A stretch of DNA of 64,000 nucleotides. Source: Eubacterium sp. GTDB lineage: Bacteria; Bacillota; Clostridia; Lachnospirales; Lachnospiraceae. The stretch lies in NCBI GenBank assembly GCA_022794015.1, contig JAAWDZ010000011.1:23910-87909 (forward strand), read 5' to 3'. Below are positions 61,640-64,000 of this stretch, piece after piece. Below the pieces are notes generated by a model, which was not told where the DNA came from, made no database searches, and was given only the letters and a program-made list of their open reading frames with translations. Every line of letters starts with the position of its first letter. The first letter of the stretch is position 1. Made by a program: the position numbers and the translations under genes.

Positions 61640-64000
61640 ATGAGTAGGAGAAACAGCAGAAAGAGTAAAGCCGATAAAGTATTAAAAGCGGTTGGCGCTA
61701 CAGGCATCATTCTGGGTGGGGCTGCGATCGATGCAAATATGGTATTTGCAGAGGAACTGGAAAATATGGCAGAAGAACAGCAGATAGAAGATGCTGTCGC
61801 AGAATTAGAGGAAACTGCCAAGGGTTCGGAAGCGCTTTTTGAAGAGCCAAAGGAAGAATGTGATGTTGAAAGCGCAAGCACTGAAAACGCTGCGGTCGTT
61901 GGGACCAGTGCAGAAGAATCAGTCAGCGAAGCGCCGGGAACCGAAACGGTTGCGAATGAAAACGTCAGTGATGAAACAACCAGTGAAGAAACCGGGGATG
62001 AAAATGTCAGTGATGAAACAACCGGTGAAGAGACCGGAGATGAAAATGTCAGTGATGAAACAACCGGTGAAGAGGCTGGGGATGAAAATGTCAGTGATGA
62101 AACAACCGGTGAAGAGACTGGCCGTGAAGATGCCAGTAATGAAACGGATAGCCAGCAGACCTGGAGTGAGGTAGAATCTACCTCAGTATCAAACCTGAGT
62201 GATGCGACATCCGATTCTGACAGATTTCATGCGGAAAGCGAATCTGCGTCGGCATCTGCATCACAGAGTGCATCTGCTGTGGAATCTGTATCTGAATCGA
62301 ATTCGATGAGTGCATTTGAAAGTGATTCAGACGCAGTGTCTACGAGTGAGTCTAACAGCCAGTCGCTTAGTAATTTTGAGAGTACGCGAGACTCGTTGTC
62401 TGAGAATTTTACCAGCGAACAGTCAACGGCGCTGGATTCCTACAGTGCAGCGTTGTCTACCCTGACTTCTCAGTCGGTGACGGGGACAGAGGATCTGGCT
62501 GGCTTCCAGAAAGAAGTGGCTGAGAGTATTATCAATTACAATATCGTTACCAGCGGCGGCAGTGTGGACAGATTTGAATGGAGCGATGAGAACGGCGGCT
62601 ATTATACAGTTTATTATAAGGATAATGAGGGAAGGGAACTCACTCAGGTTTATCAATACTCAGTGGATACTGAGGGAAAAGTGACCGTTAATGAGGCGAA
62701 AGTATCTTATAAGCCAACAGGCGGTGATAAGGTAACAGTATCAAATAATGTGAACAGGCCTACAACGGAAACTTTGCCTGGCGCTACTGCACCGACGATA
62801 GATTATAAGATTGTAAACAACACCAATGGCACAACGGATGTTTATGTTACGATCAATGGGACGGTGTATAAGAATCCAACGAGACAGATTAATCCTGACG
62901 GGACAATTTCTTATATTCTTGAAGATACCGCTACCGAACGTAAGATGTTTGTTGTAAATGCAGACGGATCGAGCGGTTATTATAAAACATACAATAAAAC
63001 AAATCAATTGTTAAATAACTCCAATGGGAGTACAAATACATCGACTTTTAAGGTCAATGGTAACTCTTATACTGTTGCAGGAGGAACTGATGCTCTAATT
63101 AGCGCAAATAGCCGTAAGTATGCTGTCGTACAGGATCAGGATGGCAGATGGCATAAACTTGTTGTAACTGGAACAAATAAACAACTTGTAATAGGCGGTA
63201 ATGGAAATTTTTATATTCAGGCGGGAGGAGTAGGTTCTTATACAAAGATTGGCAGCGATTATACATTAAAGACAGATGCGAACGGTAATTATGGTCTGTA
63301 TGATAAAAATGGTAGGTTAGTGTATTCACTTACGATTTCGGAAGGTGTCGATTATACTCCAAAAGCAACCACAACGACTTATAATTTTGACAGAACAATT
63401 GAATCGAAGGGTGAGGTGACTGGTACCGATAAGGCCATGGAGGCTTATAAGGCGATAAAGGAAGCTTCGGAGACAATTAGTGAGGCTAGCGAGCAAGTTA
63501 GCATGAGTGAAAGTGTAGTGGAATCACTTAGCAAATTGAATTCTACATCTTCGAGCGAAAGTGCATCAAAAGCTTCGAGTTTGAGTGAAATCAACAAAGA
63601 GGACCTGGATAGTGCGTCAAACAGTTTTAACAGTGTTAGTGAGTCGAATTCTGAATCGCAGTCAACTTCTTATGAGAGTGCATCTTTAAGCTTAAAAGCA
63701 AGTGAGGAAGCAAGCACGAGTGAATCGGTAAGTACAAGCGAATCAATAAGTACAAGTGAAAGCATCAGTACAAGTACAAGTGAAAGTATTAGCATAAGTA
63801 CGAGTGAGTCGATAAGTACAAGTACAAGCGAGTCAATTAGCACGAGTACAAGCGAATCAGTAAGCATGAGTGAATCGGTAAGTACAAGTGAAAGCATCAG
63901 TACAAGTACAAGTGAAAGCATCAGTACAAGTACAAGTGAAAGCATCAGTACAAGTACAAGTGAAAGCATCAGTACAAGTACAAGTGAAAGCATCAGTACA
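61640..64000 (+). CDS. Serine-rich repeat surface protein, 3' end outside the window
   Basis: An open frame from ATG 61640 (GGAGG eight bases upstream) continues to the window end: 787 codons without a stop. Order: basic N-terminus and signal peptide (about 1-38, ending near VFAEE), an acidic part with four 14-residue repeats (about 108-163), a Ser-rich spacer, a beta-rich ligand-binding-like region (about 280-600), then a growing Ser/Thr repeat of the type STSTSESI. This is the build of serine-rich glycosylated adhesins. The cell-wall anchor and any glycosyltransferase or accessory Sec genes would lie beyond 64000. Confidence 0.85.
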   Translation, partial: MSRRNSRKSKADKVLKAVGATGIILGGAAIDANMVFAEELENMAEEQQIEDAVAELEETAKGSEALFEEPKEECDVESASTENAAVVGTSAEESVSEAPGTETVANENVSDETTSEETGDENVSDETTGEETGDENVSDETTGEEAGDENVSDETTGEETGREDASNETDSQQTWSEVESTSVSNLSDATSDSDRFHAESESASASASQSASAVESVSESNSMSAFESDSDAVSTSESNSQSLSNFESTRDSLSENFTSEQSTALDSYSAALSTLTSQSVTGTEDLAGFQKEVAESIINYNIVTSGGSVDRFEWSDENGGYYTVYYKDNEGRELTQVYQYSVDTEGKVTVNEAKVSYKPTGGDKVTVSNNVNRPTTETLPGATAPTIDYKIVNNTNGTTDVYVTINGTVYKNPTRQINPDGTISYILEDTATERKMFVVNADGSSGYYKTYNKTNQLLNNSNGSTNTSTFKVNGNSYTVAGGTDALISANSRKYAVVQDQDGRWHKLVVTGTNKQLVIGGNGNFYIQAGGVGSYTKIGSDYTLKTDANGNYGLYDKNGRLVYSLTISEGVDYTPKATTTTYNFDRTIESKGEVTGTDKAMEAYKAIKEASETISEASEQVSMSESVVESLSKLNSTSSSESASKASSLSEINKEDLDSASNSFNSVSESNSESQSTSYESASLSLKASEEASTSESVSTSESISTSESISTSTSESISISTSESISTSTSESISTSTSESVSMSESVSTSESISTSTSESISTSTSESISTSTSESISTSTSESIST
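61961..62128 (+). repeat. Four 42-bp tandem repeats in the adhesin gene
   Basis: Units start at 61961, 62003, 62045 and 62087 with an exact 42-bp period and encode NVSDETTGEETGDE with few changes. The acidic repeats lie just after the signal peptide region. Confidence 0.88.
63702..64000 (+). repeat. Serine-rich short tandem repeats, continuing past the window
   Basis: Repeats built on a 24-bp unit that encodes STSTSESI, with shorter variants (SESVSTSE) at the beginning. The last hundred bases are nearly identical copies, as in slippage-prone adhesin stalks. They cross the window edge. Confidence 0.88.

Noticed and set aside
63670..63993. Minus-strand Leu/Val-rich frame opposite the serine repeats
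   Set aside because: Complement of the serine-codon repeat, with no start signals.

Overview
The window reads as chromosome of a low-to-mid-GC, spore-forming, strictly anaerobic gut Firmicute, most likely a member of the Lachnospiraceae (Clostridia). This is an inference from strong AGGAGG-type ribosome binding sites, a SpoIVB sporulation protease next to recN, an oxygen-detoxifying FprA flavoprotein, a bile salt hydrolase, BspA-like leucine-rich proteins and large secreted enzymes with Big_2 (bacterial Ig-like) modules. No rRNA, tRNA or CRISPR array was recognised.

Layout. 0-2.7 kb: acyl-ACP thioesterase, CvfB-like S1 protein and thioredoxin reductase. 2.8-11.2 kb: an orphan sugar-binding lipoprotein, a divergent membrane-bound AraC regulator and a 1479-residue secreted protein with three tandem esterase units, apparently a small polysaccharide-use locus. 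11.3-19.4 kb: cytidylate-kinase-like protein, FprA, a two-component/ABC exporter locus split by about 780 bp of repeats and gene debris, a PHP phosphatase and a HAD phosphatase. 19.7-22.9 kb: gapA-pgk-tpiA. 23-25.5 kb: a MATE exporter convergent with a LysR gene cut by a run of ten G. 25.8-33.6 kb: a giant GH3 glycosidase, an ACT protein and two BspA-like secreted proteins. 33.7-48.3 kb: housekeeping genes (ylxM-ffh-rpsP-khpA-gpmI; gls24-nusB-xseA-xseB-ispA-dxs-tlyA-nadK-argR-recN-spoIVB). 48.6-54.8 kb: an FNT-type channel, two metallo-beta-lactamase-fold proteins, a radical SAM protein, purine salvage enzymes and RNase H.

The last 9 kb is accessory. An AT-rich four-ORF cassette of unknown function (55.0-56.9 kb) has its own consensus promoter followed by a perfect 13-bp dyad. 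It is followed by a bile salt hydrolase and then by the most interesting locus: a tyrosine recombinase, a 249-bp segment bounded by inverted repeats, a diguanylate cyclase, a BTAD (SARP-like) regulator and a serine-rich surface protein that runs off the window end. The segment holds a near-consensus promoter that now points away from the cyclase. Inversion would aim it at the cyclase-regulator-adhesin genes, so I propose a phase-variable surface/c-di-GMP switch, drawn here in the OFF state.

A second possible phase-variable locus is the G10 tract in the LysR gene, where loss of one base restores a full-length regulator. A short dispersed repeat family also stands out: it is intergenic near 16.3 kb and appears again as an in-frame 45-bp tandem repeat in the 3' end of tlyA at 43.8 kb.
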